A stretch of DNA of 27,340 nucleotides from an uncultured Succinivibrio sp. (GCA_934218695.1 CAKQDA010000022.1:1-27340); one strand, 5' to 3'; counted from the stretch's first letter, positions 1 through 7,172 are shown. A program made the numbers and translations. The notes: generated by a model from the letters alone, not told the origin.

Positions 1-77
1 AGCGGTTGAATGCAACGGTCTTGAAAACCGTCGAGGGTTTACGCCCTCCGTGAGTTCGAATCTCACTCCATCCGCCA
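1..77 (+). tRNA. tRNA-Ser(UGA), 5' end cut by window edge
   Basis: This is identical over all 77 visible bases to the complete tRNA-Ser at 2579-2668, so the first 13 bases lie outside the window. The anticodon TGA is at 22-24. A long class II variable arm (GAGGG/CCCTC stem), the T-arm TTCGAAT loop and an encoded 3' CCA (75-77) are all visible. It reads UCA and other UCN serine codons. It forms a direct repeat with the second copy, with malS and tusE between them. Confidence 0.96.
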
Positions 78-376
78 TTCATATATCATTTTTTTCTCTT
101 AACTAATTTTTCCAGAAGATACCTTTGTTATCTTTTATCGCATTAATATTTTTGTCTCCTGATTTATATGTTGTGATCTATGTCAAGTCATACAGTGCCT
201 GACAGCAAATTTCTCATTTATTTTTATGATCTCCTGTATATACATATTTATTTTTGAGAGCTAACTCATCTTTCTTATCACTAAAGCTAGTCATATTTTC
301 AATGTTGTCTTAGATTGCTTAATCATAACTAAAAATAATCAAATCTTTTCTTCTTTTTCTTTGTTTTAGGTGAATT
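78..376 (+). other. Intergenic region upstream of malS
   Basis: This 299-base AT-rich gap lies between the tRNA and malS. A T-run just after the tRNA (about 89-95) could help end the tRNA transcript. A CRP-like site lies at 172-187. No convincing ORF or clear -35/-10 pair was found, and no MalT-box cluster was seen. Confidence 0.5.
172..187 (+). promoter_or_regulatory. CRP-like site upstream of malS
   Basis: TGTGATCTATGTCAAG matches the CRP consensus TGTGATCTAGATCACA at 12 of 16 positions, with a perfect left half (TGTGATCTA). It lies about 190 bases upstream of the malS start. Catabolite control of an alpha-amylase gene would make sense. The right half is degenerate, so this is only a candidate. 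Confidence 0.4.
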
Positions 377-2227
377 ATGAATTTCAAAAAAGCGTCAGCA
401 TTTTTGCTGTCAGGTATTGCTTTAGGTGTTATTGTTGCTTATACAACAACAAAGTCTACTAATTCAGCCAGTGAGGGAAATGACATTCCTTTTACCTGGC
501 AGAATACTAATCTGTACTTTGTTATTACAGATCGCTTTGCTAATGGAGATAAGAGTAACGATAACAGCTATGGAAGACCTTATAAGGATTCAGCTGGTTA
601 TAATGCAGGAACCTTTCATGGTGGCGACTTTAAAGGTCTTACCGAGAAATTAGACTATATTCGCTCTTTAGGTGTAAATGCTATTTGGGTAAGTTCTCCT
701 GTAGAACAGTCTCACGGATGGGTAGGTGGTGGTCCTATGGGTATGTACCAGTATTATGCCTATCATGGTTATTATGCATTAGACTTTACATCAATAGACG
801 CTAACATGGGTACTGTTGAGGATTTTAGAACCTTTGTTAATGAAGCTCATAAGCGAGGCATCAGAGTATTAATTGATGTGGTGATGAACCATACCGGTTA
901 TGCCACTTTAAAAGACATGTGCGATTTTAATTTCGGTAGAACTTCACATGGCGAGGATCCTTGCAAAGAGTGGATCCCTAATAAAGATTTCGGGCAGACT
1001 TTCCACGACAAACCTATAGATGCAAGCTATGATTCTTCATGGAACAGATGGTGGGGTAAAGACTGGATCCTATTTGATGGTTATGGTGAGAGCTGCGGTG
1101 CAGAAGACGGTTTGGATAAATGTCTTGCTTACCTGCCAGATTTAAAAAACACTGATCCGAATGCAAAACCTGTATCAATTCCTGAGTTTTTACAGGATAA
1201 ATGGAAAAAGTCTGACAAAGAGCATGATATTCCTGCAGCTCTGAAATACAGACAGGGATCTATGAGTGTTGCTCAGTTTGAGGCTCACTGGCTGGCTTCA
1301 TGGGTTGAAGAGTTTGGAATAGATGGTTTCAGATGTGATACCGTAAAATATGTTTCAAAAGACTCATGGAAACTTCTAAAGGAATACAGTGAAAAAGCAC
1401 TGGACACCTGGAGAGCCAAGAACAAGGGTAAAGATCCTGCCGCAGCATGGACTGATCCGTTCTATATGACTGGAGAAGTATGGTCCTTTACAAACGATCC
1501 TGATGATAAGTCAGAATATGCAAAAAAGGGTGGATTTGATTCTCTTATTGACTTCTACTTTAATCCTGATGGCGTAAATCTTAATACCTGTATTACACCT
1601 GATCAGGGAGACTGGGTAAAGTATGGTAATCTGTATGGCAGATTACAGGGCAAACCAGCATTAATGAACATGACCTATATTTCTTCTCATGATACTTCAC
1701 TGTGTCGCAAGAAAGATATGGCCAAAGTGGGTGTTAACTTTTTAATGCTGCCTGGTTCTGTTCAAATCTACTATGGTGATGAAACAAAACGTCAGAATGA
1801 TATGGGGGGCGGAATCGATCTTGAACAGGGTATTCGTTCTGATATGAACTTCCCTAAAGATATTGAGAAAGCCTCACAGTGGGCTAAGAACGTAAGCTCA
1901 TTCAGTAAGGATGTTTCTTCAGATCCTGTATTATCCACATGGCAGAGAGCCGGTCAGTTCAGACTGAGAAATCCTGCAGTAGGTGCAGGTGAGCAGGAAA
2001 AACTGTCTGATGATTCATTCTGCCGTCGCTTCAAGGATCCTGCAAAGAACATTGACAATGCAGTGGTTCTGCATGTTGGTGATACTAAAAAGATTGAAGT
2101 AGGCAAATGCTTTGCTGACGGACAGAAACTTCAGGATGGTATGACCGGTATTGAGTATACAGTCAATAACGGTCATGTGGAAGGTGACTTCAAGAAGTGG
2201 GCTTTACTGGAAATATCAAGAAATTAA
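377..2227 (+). CDS. malS: Periplasmic alpha-amylase, MalS-like (GH13)
   Basis: This 616-residue enzyme hydrolyses alpha-1,4 bonds in maltodextrins in the periplasm. An N-terminal hydrophobic segment (about residues 7-22) is the export signal. GH13 motifs run in order: DVVMNH at 167-172, GFRCD with nucleophile D321, GEVW with acid/base E367, and SSHD with D439. The stretches NHTGYATL, WWGKDW, YGDE and RSDMN match E. coli MalS, which is about 60 residues longer, mainly at the N-terminus. Nine cysteines suit disulfides in an oxidising compartment. The residue pair after the nucleophile region is K-Y where MalS has K-H. The start ATG has an AGGTGA Shine-Dalgarno at the usual distance. The stop codon overlaps that of the convergent tusE, so no terminator separates them. 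The family call is firm; the exact MalS role is inferred. Confidence 0.9.
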   Translation: MNFKKASAFLLSGIALGVIVAYTTTKSTNSASEGNDIPFTWQNTNLYFVITDRFANGDKSNDNSYGRPYKDSAGYNAGTFHGGDFKGLTEKLDYIRSLGVNAIWVSSPVEQSHGWVGGGPMGMYQYYAYHGYYALDFTSIDANMGTVEDFRTFVNEAHKRGIRVLIDVVMNHTGYATLKDMCDFNFGRTSHGEDPCKEWIPNKDFGQTFHDKPIDASYDSSWNRWWGKDWILFDGYGESCGAEDGLDKCLAYLPDLKNTDPNAKPVSIPEFLQDKWKKSDKEHDIPAALKYRQGSMSVAQFEAHWLASWVEEFGIDGFRCDTVKYVSKDSWKLLKEYSEKALDTWRAKNKGKDPAAAWTDPFYMTGEVWSFTNDPDDKSEYAKKGGFDSLIDFYFNPDGVNLNTCITPDQGDWVKYGNLYGRLQGKPALMNMTYISSHDTSLCRKKDMAKVGVNFLMLPGSVQIYYGDETKRQNDMGGGIDLEQGIRSDMNFPKDIEKASQWAKNVSSFSKDVSSDPVLSTWQRAGQFRLRNPAVGAGEQEKLSDDSFCRRFKDPAKNIDNAVVLHVGDTKKIEVGKCFADGQKLQDGMTGIEYTVNNGHVEGDFKKWALLEISRN

Positions 2228-2556
2228 ATGCATTTGATAGGCTTTGGAAGTCCGGCATATTTTGCTGCTGATTTTGCTGCTCCCTCAGGGAAAAGCTTAG
2301 CAAGGGTGATTGAAGAACTTAATTTGTCATAACCTTTGGACTTTAGAAGTCTGATTAAACCGCGAATAGGGGGAGTAGTTGCAAATTCTTTGTAATACTC
2401 CCTCACTTCATTAATTACCAGAATATGATCTTCAGTGAGCTCAAGTCCGTCATTTTTTGCCATGAAATGCATTAAATCAGCAGTCCAGTCGTTTTCGTTT
2501 TTAAGGTAACCTTCACTGTCAGTTAAAATTAGTCTTCCATTGTATTCGATTGTCAT
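2224..2556 (-). CDS. tusE: Sulfurtransferase TusE (DsrC/TusE family)
   Basis: TusE is the last sulfur carrier of the TusA-TusBCD-TusE relay. It hands persulfide sulfur to MnmA for 2-thiouridine at the tRNA wobble position. The 110-residue length matches E. coli TusE (109). Visible family features are TDSEGYL near the N-terminus, the EVREYY..F.TTPPIR segment, LFPEGAAKSAAKYAGLPKP, and the C-terminal C-I with the conserved penultimate acceptor cysteine (C109). The start has a GGAGG Shine-Dalgarno (complement of 2564-2569) seven bases upstream. The gene is convergent with malS, sharing stop-codon bases. It is divergent from tRNA-Ser only 22 bases away, so its promoter must lie within or beyond the tRNA gene. 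No other tus genes are in the window, so the partners must be elsewhere. Confidence 0.93.
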   Translation of the reverse strand: MTIEYNGRLILTDSEGYLKNENDWTADLMHFMAKNDGLELTEDHILVINEVREYYKEFATTPPIRGLIRLLKSKGYDKLSSSITLAKLFPEGAAKSAAKYAGLPKPIKCI

Positions 2557-2563
2557 TTATAAT
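2535..2563 (+). promoter_or_regulatory. Predicted promoter of tRNA-Ser
   Basis: A perfect -10 TATAAT (2558-2563) ends 15 bases before the mature tRNA 5' end and predicts a leader of about 9 bases. The -35 region is poor (around 2534-2540, CTTCCAT). The -10 falls between the tusE start codon and its Shine-Dalgarno on the other strand. Confidence 0.55.
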
Positions 2564-2578
2564 ACCTCCATTCTCTGC

Positions 2579-2668
2579 GGATGGATGGCAGAGCGGTTGA
2601 ATGCAACGGTCTTGAAAACCGTCGAGGGTTTACGCCCTCCGTGAGTTCGAATCTCACTCCATCCGCCA
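2579..2668 (+). tRNA. tRNA-Ser(UGA)
   Basis: This is a complete 90-base class II tRNA. It has the acceptor stem GGATGGA/TCCATCC with discriminator G and an encoded CCA (2666-2668). The D-arm is GCA/TGC, the anticodon stem is ACGGT/ACCGT with anticodon TGA at 2613-2615, the variable arm is GAGGG-TTTACG-CCCTC, and the T-stem is GTGAG/CTCAC. It closely resembles E. coli serT. It is identical to the copy at the window start over all shared bases. Confidence 0.98.
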
Positions 2669-2696
2669 TTATCACAATTTTGTTCAAAAATGTCTA
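2668..2696 (-). promoter_or_regulatory. Predicted tusE promoter, antisense to tRNA-Ser
   Basis: On the minus strand there is TAGACA (complement of 2691-2696), a 17-base spacer, then GATAAT (complement of 2668-2673). Each hexamer is 5/6 to the sigma-70 consensus, at the ideal spacing. The -10 includes the final A of the tRNA CCA end. Initiation near 2661 would transcribe the whole tRNA gene in antisense and then read into tusE at 2556. Confidence 0.55.
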
Positions 2697-2969
2697 TGTG
2701 GTGATGTTCAGTCTCTGTTTTTCTCTATTTGGTTCATTTCTTTTGATTCGCTGAAAAAATTTTTTTCTGTATTAAATTTTTTAAATATCATCTGAAATTT
2801 TTACTGTTGTCTTCATTACACAATTTTTGAAATGCTGCACCGATCTTTTTGATTTGCAAGAAGTTTTGAATGCAAAAGTGAATAATATAATAATGTAAAA
2901 TGTCAGTTATGTATAATCAATTAATCGTGATTTTTATATTTCTGTCTTAATCTCCTTTTTGATATTGAG

Positions 2970-2997
2970 TTTACAAGATTTCTTTTTTATATATAAT
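2970..2997 (+). promoter_or_regulatory. Predicted sigma-70 promoter of the Sel1-like gene
   Basis: TTTACA (2970-2975), a 16-base spacer and a perfect TATAAT (2992-2997) predict transcription starting near 3004. This is about 39 bases upstream of the ATG at 3043. The position rules out the in-frame TTG at 2959 as a start, because it would be upstream of transcription. Confidence 0.6.
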
Positions 2998-3009
2998 AAA
3001 ATACAACTC

Positions 3010-3025
3010 TGTGATTATGATCACT
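3010..3025 (+). promoter_or_regulatory. CRP-like site in the Sel1-like gene leader
   Basis: TGTGATTATGATCACT has both CRP half-sites (TGTGA-N6-TCAC) in correct register, 12/16 to consensus. Its centre lies about 13 bases downstream of the predicted start of transcription. Binding there would be expected to repress rather than activate. Confidence 0.45.
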
Positions 3026-3042
3026 TTTTACTTTGGGTATTT

Positions 3043-3639
3043 ATGAAGTTATTACGAACATTTCTTTATCTGGCAAGCATTATTGTTATTTGTGTACCTC
3101 TGATAATTCTTATTTGTCATGGGGTGGCTTGCAAGACACCTGAAAAATCGTCTGTGGCTTCTGAAAATGTCGTTGTCGATGTTTGTCTAGATGGAGATCT
3201 CAATAAATGCTTAAAGGCAAAAGATGACAGTCTCGCCAAAGGAGAATACGTTCAGGCTTTCTCTTATATGAGAAAACTTTGTGAAGATTTCAAGAAATCT
3301 GATGCATGCTTTCAGTTGTATTCCACATACAATGCCATTAAGTCTGAAACAGAGATAAAAAGAAGTGCAGTTAGAGTTACTCTTTATGAGGTCATATACT
3401 ATTTGGATATTGGATGTAAACTCAACAATTATGATGCATGCATGAGAGCCGGCATGATATATGAGCATGGTGTAAAACCAGGAGATTCACAGAATTCTTA
3501 TAGTTATAATATTGCTTATGATCCACAAGAAGCTAAAAGGTACTACAAGAAAGTATGCAGTTCAATTTCTGATAAGGCTGAAGAGGCTTGTATGAAAATT
3601 GAAGAGCTTTCCCATACCTATCACTCTTTGACTGACTAG
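3043..3639 (+). CDS. Exported Cys-rich Sel1-like protein
   Basis: The start chosen is the ATG at 3043 (198 residues), not the in-frame TTG at 2959, which is upstream of the predicted promoter. Residues 1-26 form a hydrophobic signal or anchor segment, followed by HGVAC; this is a poor lipobox, so lipidation is doubtful. The rest has paired cysteines about eight residues apart (C..DGDLNKC, C..NNYDAC) and TPR/Sel1-type helical stretches such as AGMIYEHGV and EAKRYYKKVC. This resembles the disulfide-linked Sel1 repeats of Helicobacter Hcp proteins, though the repeats are degenerate. Two better-formed relatives sit at 20326-21519. The partner and function are unknown. A hairpin followed by eight T's lies downstream. 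Confidence 0.7.
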   Translation: MKLLRTFLYLASIIVICVPLIILICHGVACKTPEKSSVASENVVVDVCLDGDLNKCLKAKDDSLAKGEYVQAFSYMRKLCEDFKKSDACFQLYSTYNAIKSETEIKRSAVRVTLYEVIYYLDIGCKLNNYDACMRAGMIYEHGVKPGDSQNSYSYNIAYDPQEAKRYYKKVCSSISDKAEEACMKIEELSHTYHSLTD

Positions 3640-3664
3640 CTAATTTTATAGTTTTACAAAGAAG

Positions 3665-3718
3665 ATTGCAGTTGCAAACTGTGACTGTCAACTATTATTC
3701 TTCACTGCAATTTTTTTT
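3665..3718 (+). terminator. Possible terminator of the Sel1-like gene
   Basis: The 8-bp outer stem ATTGCAGT (3665-3672) / ACTGCAAT (3704-3711) runs into an eight-T tract ending at 3718. The loop is large (31 bases) but contains a small inner stem, AGTTG/CAACT. It is plausible rather than canonical. Confidence 0.4.
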
Positions 3719-3728
3719 GAGTAATAAA

Positions 3729-3757
3729 AAAGAGAGCTTTATAGGAAGGCTCTCTTT
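3729..3757 (-). terminator. Rho-independent terminator of ribA
   Basis: A stem AAAGAGAGC (3729-3737) / GCTCTCTTT (3749-3757) is extended inward by three more pairs, one of them T-G. On the minus strand the stem is followed by a TTTTTTATT tract. It lies 19 bases past the ribA stop. Confidence 0.8.
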
Positions 3758-3776
3758 AATGATCTCTATCTATGCT

Positions 3777-4376
3777 CTAATCCTGATGATGCAGAAGGTG
3801 TCCCATTCGTTTTTCTTTAGTATCAAGGTAGCCTTCGTTAAAAGTGTTTCTTCCGTATTCGATAGGTTTTCTATCAACGACCTCTATACCGTGAGATTCA
3901 ATATCGTGGATTTTTGCAGGATTATTCGTCATTAAAATAACCTTTGTAAATCCCATGTTCTTCATCATCTGTGCACAGGCTTCGTACTCTCGGCCATCTG
4001 CAGGAAATCCAAGCTGAATATTAGCATCAACTGTATCTGCGCCTTCGTCTTGGAGTTTATATGCTCGGATTTTGTTGAACAAACCAATACCACGGCCTTC
4101 CTGTCTCATGTACAGTAGGGCTCCTCGGCCTTCTTTCTGAATAGCCTTTAGGGCAGCTTCCAGCTGAAAACCGCAATCACAGCGTAGAGAGCCAAATACA
4201 TCTCCGGTTAAACACTCTGAATGAATTCTGCATAAAACAGGTTTGCCATTTTTGAGATCGCCTAAAAACACAACAGCATGATCTAGAACATCGTTTTCTT
4301 TAAAGATGGTAATATTAAACTGACCAAACTTTGTTGGTAGCTTTGCAACAGGACCCTGAATCAGTTTTGTAGTCAA
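3777..4376 (-). CDS. ribA: GTP cyclohydrolase II
   Basis: RibA converts GTP to 2,5-diamino-6-ribosylamino-4-pyrimidinone 5'-phosphate, formate and pyrophosphate, the first step of riboflavin synthesis. The 199 residues align along their length with E. coli RibA (196). The zinc ligands are C55, C66 and C68 in HSECLTGD and LRCDCGFQLE. The GTP-binding RQEGRGIGL is at 91-99, followed by NKIRAYKLQD, DTVDAN and LMTNNP. It is a stand-alone RibA without a RibB domain. The start is TTG (complement of 4374-4376), chosen because AGGA lies seven bases upstream and the N-terminus then matches the family. The gene has its own terminator and is divergent from cmk. No FMN riboswitch was seen in the upstream gap. 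Confidence 0.95.
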   Translation of the reverse strand: MTTKLIQGPVAKLPTKFGQFNITIFKENDVLDHAVVFLGDLKNGKPVLCRIHSECLTGDVFGSLRCDCGFQLEAALKAIQKEGRGALLYMRQEGRGIGLFNKIRAYKLQDEGADTVDANIQLGFPADGREYEACAQMMKNMGFTKVILMTNNPAKIHDIESHGIEVVDRKPIEYGRNTFNEGYLDTKEKRMGHLLHHQD

Positions 4377-4440
4377 TGTCTTATCCTAATCTAATTAATA
4401 GCACTGCTATCAAAATAAAAATAAGTTTTACTTTTTATTC

Positions 4441-4496
4441 GTGCTAAAAGTCACTAAAATTGTGACGAAACTCATTAATTTTTGATATTTTAGCAC
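4441..4496 (+). repeat. Nested inverted repeat between ribA and cmk
   Basis: The outer arms GTGCTAAAA (4441-4449) and TTTTAGCAC (4488-4496) are a perfect 9-bp pair. Directly stacked on the left arm is an inner 5-bp hairpin GTCAC (4450-4454) / GTGAC (4462-4466) with a 7-base loop. A 21-base unpaired linker completes the element. It could be an operator or a structured leader. Confidence 0.6.
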
Positions 4497-4673
4497 ATCA
4501 ATCTCTTATGTAATAGACGATTATTATGAAGAGACATTTTTGAGTTGTAGCATGTAGATTGGTTTTATCTCAGTATTTGGAAATAATTCTTAATTTTTAC
4601 TGCAGTCAATACCACAAGAAGAAAAAACTGATTTAAATCGTGATAGTTGTGGATTATATGTTTAATTATCTGT

Positions 4674-4679
4674 TATAAT
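4674..4679 (+). promoter_or_regulatory. Predicted -10 element of cmk
   Basis: There is a perfect TATAAT 29 bases upstream of the cmk start codon. No good -35 lies at 16-18 bases; TTGTGG at 4647-4652 is too far. The gene has a clear TAAGGAA Shine-Dalgarno (4696-4702). Confidence 0.45.
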
Positions 4680-4707
4680 TCGCAGTTCAGAAGATTAAGG
4701 AATAAAA

Positions 4708-5394
4708 ATGTCAGATCCGATTGTTATTGCTGTAGACGGACCAGGTGGTGCAGGTAAAGGCGAATTAACCCGAAGACTTGCTGAGACTCTGGATTTCGAT
4801 TTATTGGATTCTGGTGCTATATACAGAGTTCTGGCTTATGCTGTAAGAAAAGCTGGATTGGCACTTTTTGATGAGGATTCTGTTGTTCAGGAAGCAAAAC
4901 TTCTGAACCTGTCGTTTGAATGTCTTGATGATGGTGTTCATGTGCTTTTAGGCGGAGAGGATGTCTCTTCACAGATAAGAACAGAAGAAGCGGGAGCTAA
5001 TGCAAGTAAGGTTGCAGCCTATCCATCTGTAAGACAGGCTCTCCTTCAGCGTCAGCGAGAATTTTTAAAGGAACCTGGGTTGGTGGCTGACGGTCGAGAT
5101 ATGGGAACAGTGGTTTTCCCTAAGGCTCAGGTAAAGATATTCCTAGACGCTAGTGCACAGGTAAGAGCAAAACGTCGCTGCTTGCAGCTGGAGTCCAAAG
5201 GAAAAAGTGCTGATTACAATACTATCCTTAAAGAAATTCAGGAACGAGATGACAGAGATCGCAATCGTCCTGTAGCTCCTTTAAAGGCCGCTGATGATGC
5301 TCTTGTAATTGACTCATCAGATATGGATATTGAGACCGTTTATAAAACAGCTTTAGACTATGTAAAACAAAAGACTGGTCTTAAAGCAGATTAG
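4708..5394 (+). CDS. cmk: Cytidylate kinase
   Basis: Cmk phosphorylates CMP and dCMP to the diphosphates with ATP in the cytoplasm. The 228 residues match E. coli Cmk (227). Visible are the P-loop GPGGAGKG (11-18), LLDSGAIYR for nucleotide binding, [11 protein letters not shown], and the lid-type [10 protein letters not shown] segment. It opens the conserved cmk-rpsA block. A hairpin with an eight-T tract directly follows the stop codon, so rpsA is probably transcribed partly or wholly from its own promoter. Confidence 0.97.
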   Translation: MSDPIVIAVDGPGGAGKGELTRRLAETLDFDLLDSGAIYRVLAYAVRKAGLALFDEDSVVQEAKLLNLSFECLDDGVHVLLGGEDVSSQIRTEEAGANASKVAAYPSVRQALLQRQREFLKEPGLVADGRDMGTVVFPKAQVKIFLDASAQVRAKRRCLQLESKGKSADYNTILKEIQERDDRDRNRPVAPLKAADDALVIDSSDMDIETVYKTALDYVKQKTGLKAD

Positions 5395-5405
5395 ATTTTT
5401 ACTTA

Positions 5406-5435
5406 GTGGTGTCATGGAAGACAGCACTTTTTTTT
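5406..5435 (+). terminator. Terminator/attenuator between cmk and rpsA
   Basis: GTGGTGTC (5406-5413) pairs with GACAGCAC (5420-5427) at seven of eight positions (one G-G mismatch), with a six-base loop ATGGAA, followed by T's at 5428-5435. It lies 11 bases after the cmk stop. The GGA in the loop recalls the hairpins of the rpsA leader in E. coli. Confidence 0.65.
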
Positions 5436-5441
5436 ACAACT

Positions 5442-5465
5442 CCCCTTAAGCATGATGCTTTGGGG
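5442..5465 (+). promoter_or_regulatory. Hairpin in the rpsA leader
   Basis: CCCC (5442-5445) pairs with GGGG (5462-5465), enclosing AAGC (5448-5451) / GCTT (5457-5460) around the loop ATGAT, with a small asymmetric T bulge. It ends 18 bases before the rpsA ATG. E. coli rpsA is translationally autoregulated through structured leader hairpins; a comparable role here is inferred. Confidence 0.5.
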
Positions 5466-5483
5466 CTTATATGGGAAACCTTA

Positions 5484-7151
5484 ATGGAATCATTTGCACA
5501 ACTTTTCGAAGAGTCCTTAAAGAATGTTGAGACCCGTCCAGGCTCAATGGTTAAAGGTACTGTAGTAGCAATCAACAACGGCTTTGTTATTGTTGACACT
5601 GGCTTAAAGTCAGAGTCTCCAATTCCTCAGGAGCAGTTCTTAAATGCTCAGGGTGAGTTAGAAGTTAAAGTTGGTGATCTAGTAGACGTAGCTTTAGAGT
5701 CTGTTGAATCAGGCGACGGTGAGACTCAGGTATCTCGCGAAAAGGCAAAACGCAACGAAGCTTGGATTAAGCTTGAAGATGCATTCAACAAGAACGAAAC
5801 TGTTGTTGGTATTATTGATGGCAAGGTTAAGGGTGGTTTCACCGTTCAGTTAGGCGGTATCCGTGCTTTCTTACCAGGTTCATTAGTAGACGTACGTCCA
5901 GTACGTGATACCACTCACTTAGAGGGTAAAGAGCAGCAGTTCAAGGTAATCAAGTTAGACCAGAAGCGCAACAATGTTGTTGTTTCACGTCGTGCTGTTA
6001 TCGAGACTGAAAATTCTGCAGACCGTGAGAGCGTTCTTGCAAACTTAGCTGAAGGTCAGACTGTAAAAGGTATCGTCAAGAACCTTACCGATTACGGTGC
6101 ATTCGTTGATCTTGGCGGCGTAGACGGTTTATTACACATCACTGATATGGCATGGAAGCGTGTAAAACACCCTTCAGAGATTGTTCAGGTTGGTGAGGAA
6201 GTAACTGTTAAGGTTCTGAAGTTTGACCGTGAGCGTTCACGTGTTTCTTTAGGCCTGAAGCAGTTAGGTGAAGATCCTTGGGCAAATATCGCTGCTCGCT
6301 TCCCAGTCGGTTCAGTAATCGAAGGCAAGGTAACCAACTTAACTGATTACGGTTGCTTCGTTGAAATCGCTGATGGCGTTGAAGGCTTAGTTCACGTATC
6401 AGAGATGGATTGGACCAACAAGAACATTCATCCTTCAAAGATTGTATCTGTAGGTGATAAGGTTCAGGTTAAGGTTCTGGAGTTAGACGAAGAGCGTCGT
6501 CGTATTTCTTTAGGCTTAAAGCAGTGCAAGGCAAATCCTTGGATCGAGTTTGCTGAGTCACACTCAAAGGGTGACAAGGTTACTGGTAAGATCAAGTCAA
6601 TCACTGATTTCGGTATCTTTATCGGCTTAGACGGTGGTATTGACGGTTTAGTTCACTTATCAGACATCTCTTGGCAGCAGGCAGGTGAAGAGGCTGTCCG
6701 CAACTTCAAGAAGGGTGATGAAATCACCGCTATCGTTCTACAGGTAGATCCAGAGCGTGAGCGTATTTCATTAGGCTTAAAGCAGATCTCTGAAGATCCA
6801 TTTGCTGATTACGTTTCAGCTCACCGCAAGGGTTCAATTGTTTCAGGTAAGGTTACCGCAGTTGATGCTCGTGGTGTAACTGTTGAATTAGCAGAAGGCA
6901 TCACCGGCTACATCAAGGCATCAGACTTATCACGTGACCGTGTTGACGATGCAACAACTGTAGCTAAAGAGGGTGATACCATTGAGGCTAAGTTCGTAAA
7001 TGTTGATCGTAAGACCCGTCAGATTTCTTTATCAGTTCGTGCTAAGGACGAGGCTGAGGAGAAGGAAGCTTTAGAGTCTGTAAATCAGAAAGCTCAGGAA
7101 CCTACAACTACTGCAATGGAAGCAGCTTTCGCAGCAGCTAAAAAGCAGTAA
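5484..7151 (+). CDS. rpsA: 30S ribosomal protein S1
   Basis: S1 binds the 30S subunit and mRNA and unwinds structured leaders during initiation. The start at 5484 gives 555 residues beginning [11 protein letters not shown], as in E. coli S1 (557); an open frame upstream to 5406 is not part of the protein. Six S1 (OB-fold) repeats are present. The later ones carry the signature [21 protein letters not shown] and its variants ([20 protein letters not shown]). The N-terminal repeats match the S2-binding region. Codon use is visibly more biased than in neighbours, as expected for a highly expressed gene. The Shine-Dalgarno is weak (GGGAA), typical of rpsA. The normal downstream neighbour ihfB is displaced by an inserted minus-strand gene. 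Confidence 0.98.
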   Translation: MESFAQLFEESLKNVETRPGSMVKGTVVAINNGFVIVDTGLKSESPIPQEQFLNAQGELEVKVGDLVDVALESVESGDGETQVSREKAKRNEAWIKLEDAFNKNETVVGIIDGKVKGGFTVQLGGIRAFLPGSLVDVRPVRDTTHLEGKEQQFKVIKLDQKRNNVVVSRRAVIETENSADRESVLANLAEGQTVKGIVKNLTDYGAFVDLGGVDGLLHITDMAWKRVKHPSEIVQVGEEVTVKVLKFDRERSRVSLGLKQLGEDPWANIAARFPVGSVIEGKVTNLTDYGCFVEIADGVEGLVHVSEMDWTNKNIHPSKIVSVGDKVQVKVLELDEERRRISLGLKQCKANPWIEFAESHSKGDKVTGKIKSITDFGIFIGLDGGIDGLVHLSDISWQQAGEEAVRNFKKGDEITAIVLQVDPERERISLGLKQISEDPFADYVSAHRKGSIVSGKVTAVDARGVTVELAEGITGYIKASDLSRDRVDDATTVAKEGDTIEAKFVNVDRKTRQISLSVRAKDEAEEKEALESVNQKAQEPTTTAMEAAFAAAKKQ

Positions 7152-7172
7152 TTGACATCTTAGGTTGATCAG

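Larger units (their letters stand above)
2669..3042 (+). other. Intergenic region between tRNA-Ser and the Sel1-like gene
   Basis: This 374-base, very AT-rich gap holds the predicted minus-strand tusE promoter (2668-2696), a plus-strand promoter (2970-2997) and a CRP-like site (3010-3025). No terminator hairpin for the tRNA and no additional coding sequence were recognised. Confidence 0.5.
4377..4707 (+). other. Divergent ribA/cmk intergenic region
   Basis: This 331-base AT-rich gap carries promoters for both divergent genes. It holds a nested inverted-repeat element (4441-4496) and a cmk -10 TATAAT (4674-4679). No FMN riboswitch and no small ORF were recognised. Confidence 0.5.

Noticed and set aside
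1..2668. Integrative element bounded by tRNA attachment repeats
   Set aside because: No integrase, excisionase or phage gene lies between the tRNAs, and the repeat covers almost the whole tRNA rather than a 3' fragment.
2959..3042. N-terminal extension of the Sel1-like gene from a TTG start at 2959
   Set aside because: The predicted promoter (2970-2997) lies downstream of this TTG, and a proper signal peptide begins at the ATG at 3043.
3666..3935. 89-residue plus-strand reading frame
   Set aside because: It overlaps the ribA 3' end and its terminator on the other strand and has no ribosome-binding site or recognisable product.
4450..4466. GTCAC-N7-GTGAC as a CRP site
   Set aside because: CRP sites read TGTGA-N6-TCACA; here the half-sites are in the reverse order.
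4377..4707. FMN riboswitch upstream of ribA
   Set aside because: None of the conserved RFN-element segments were seen; only a simple nested inverted repeat is present.
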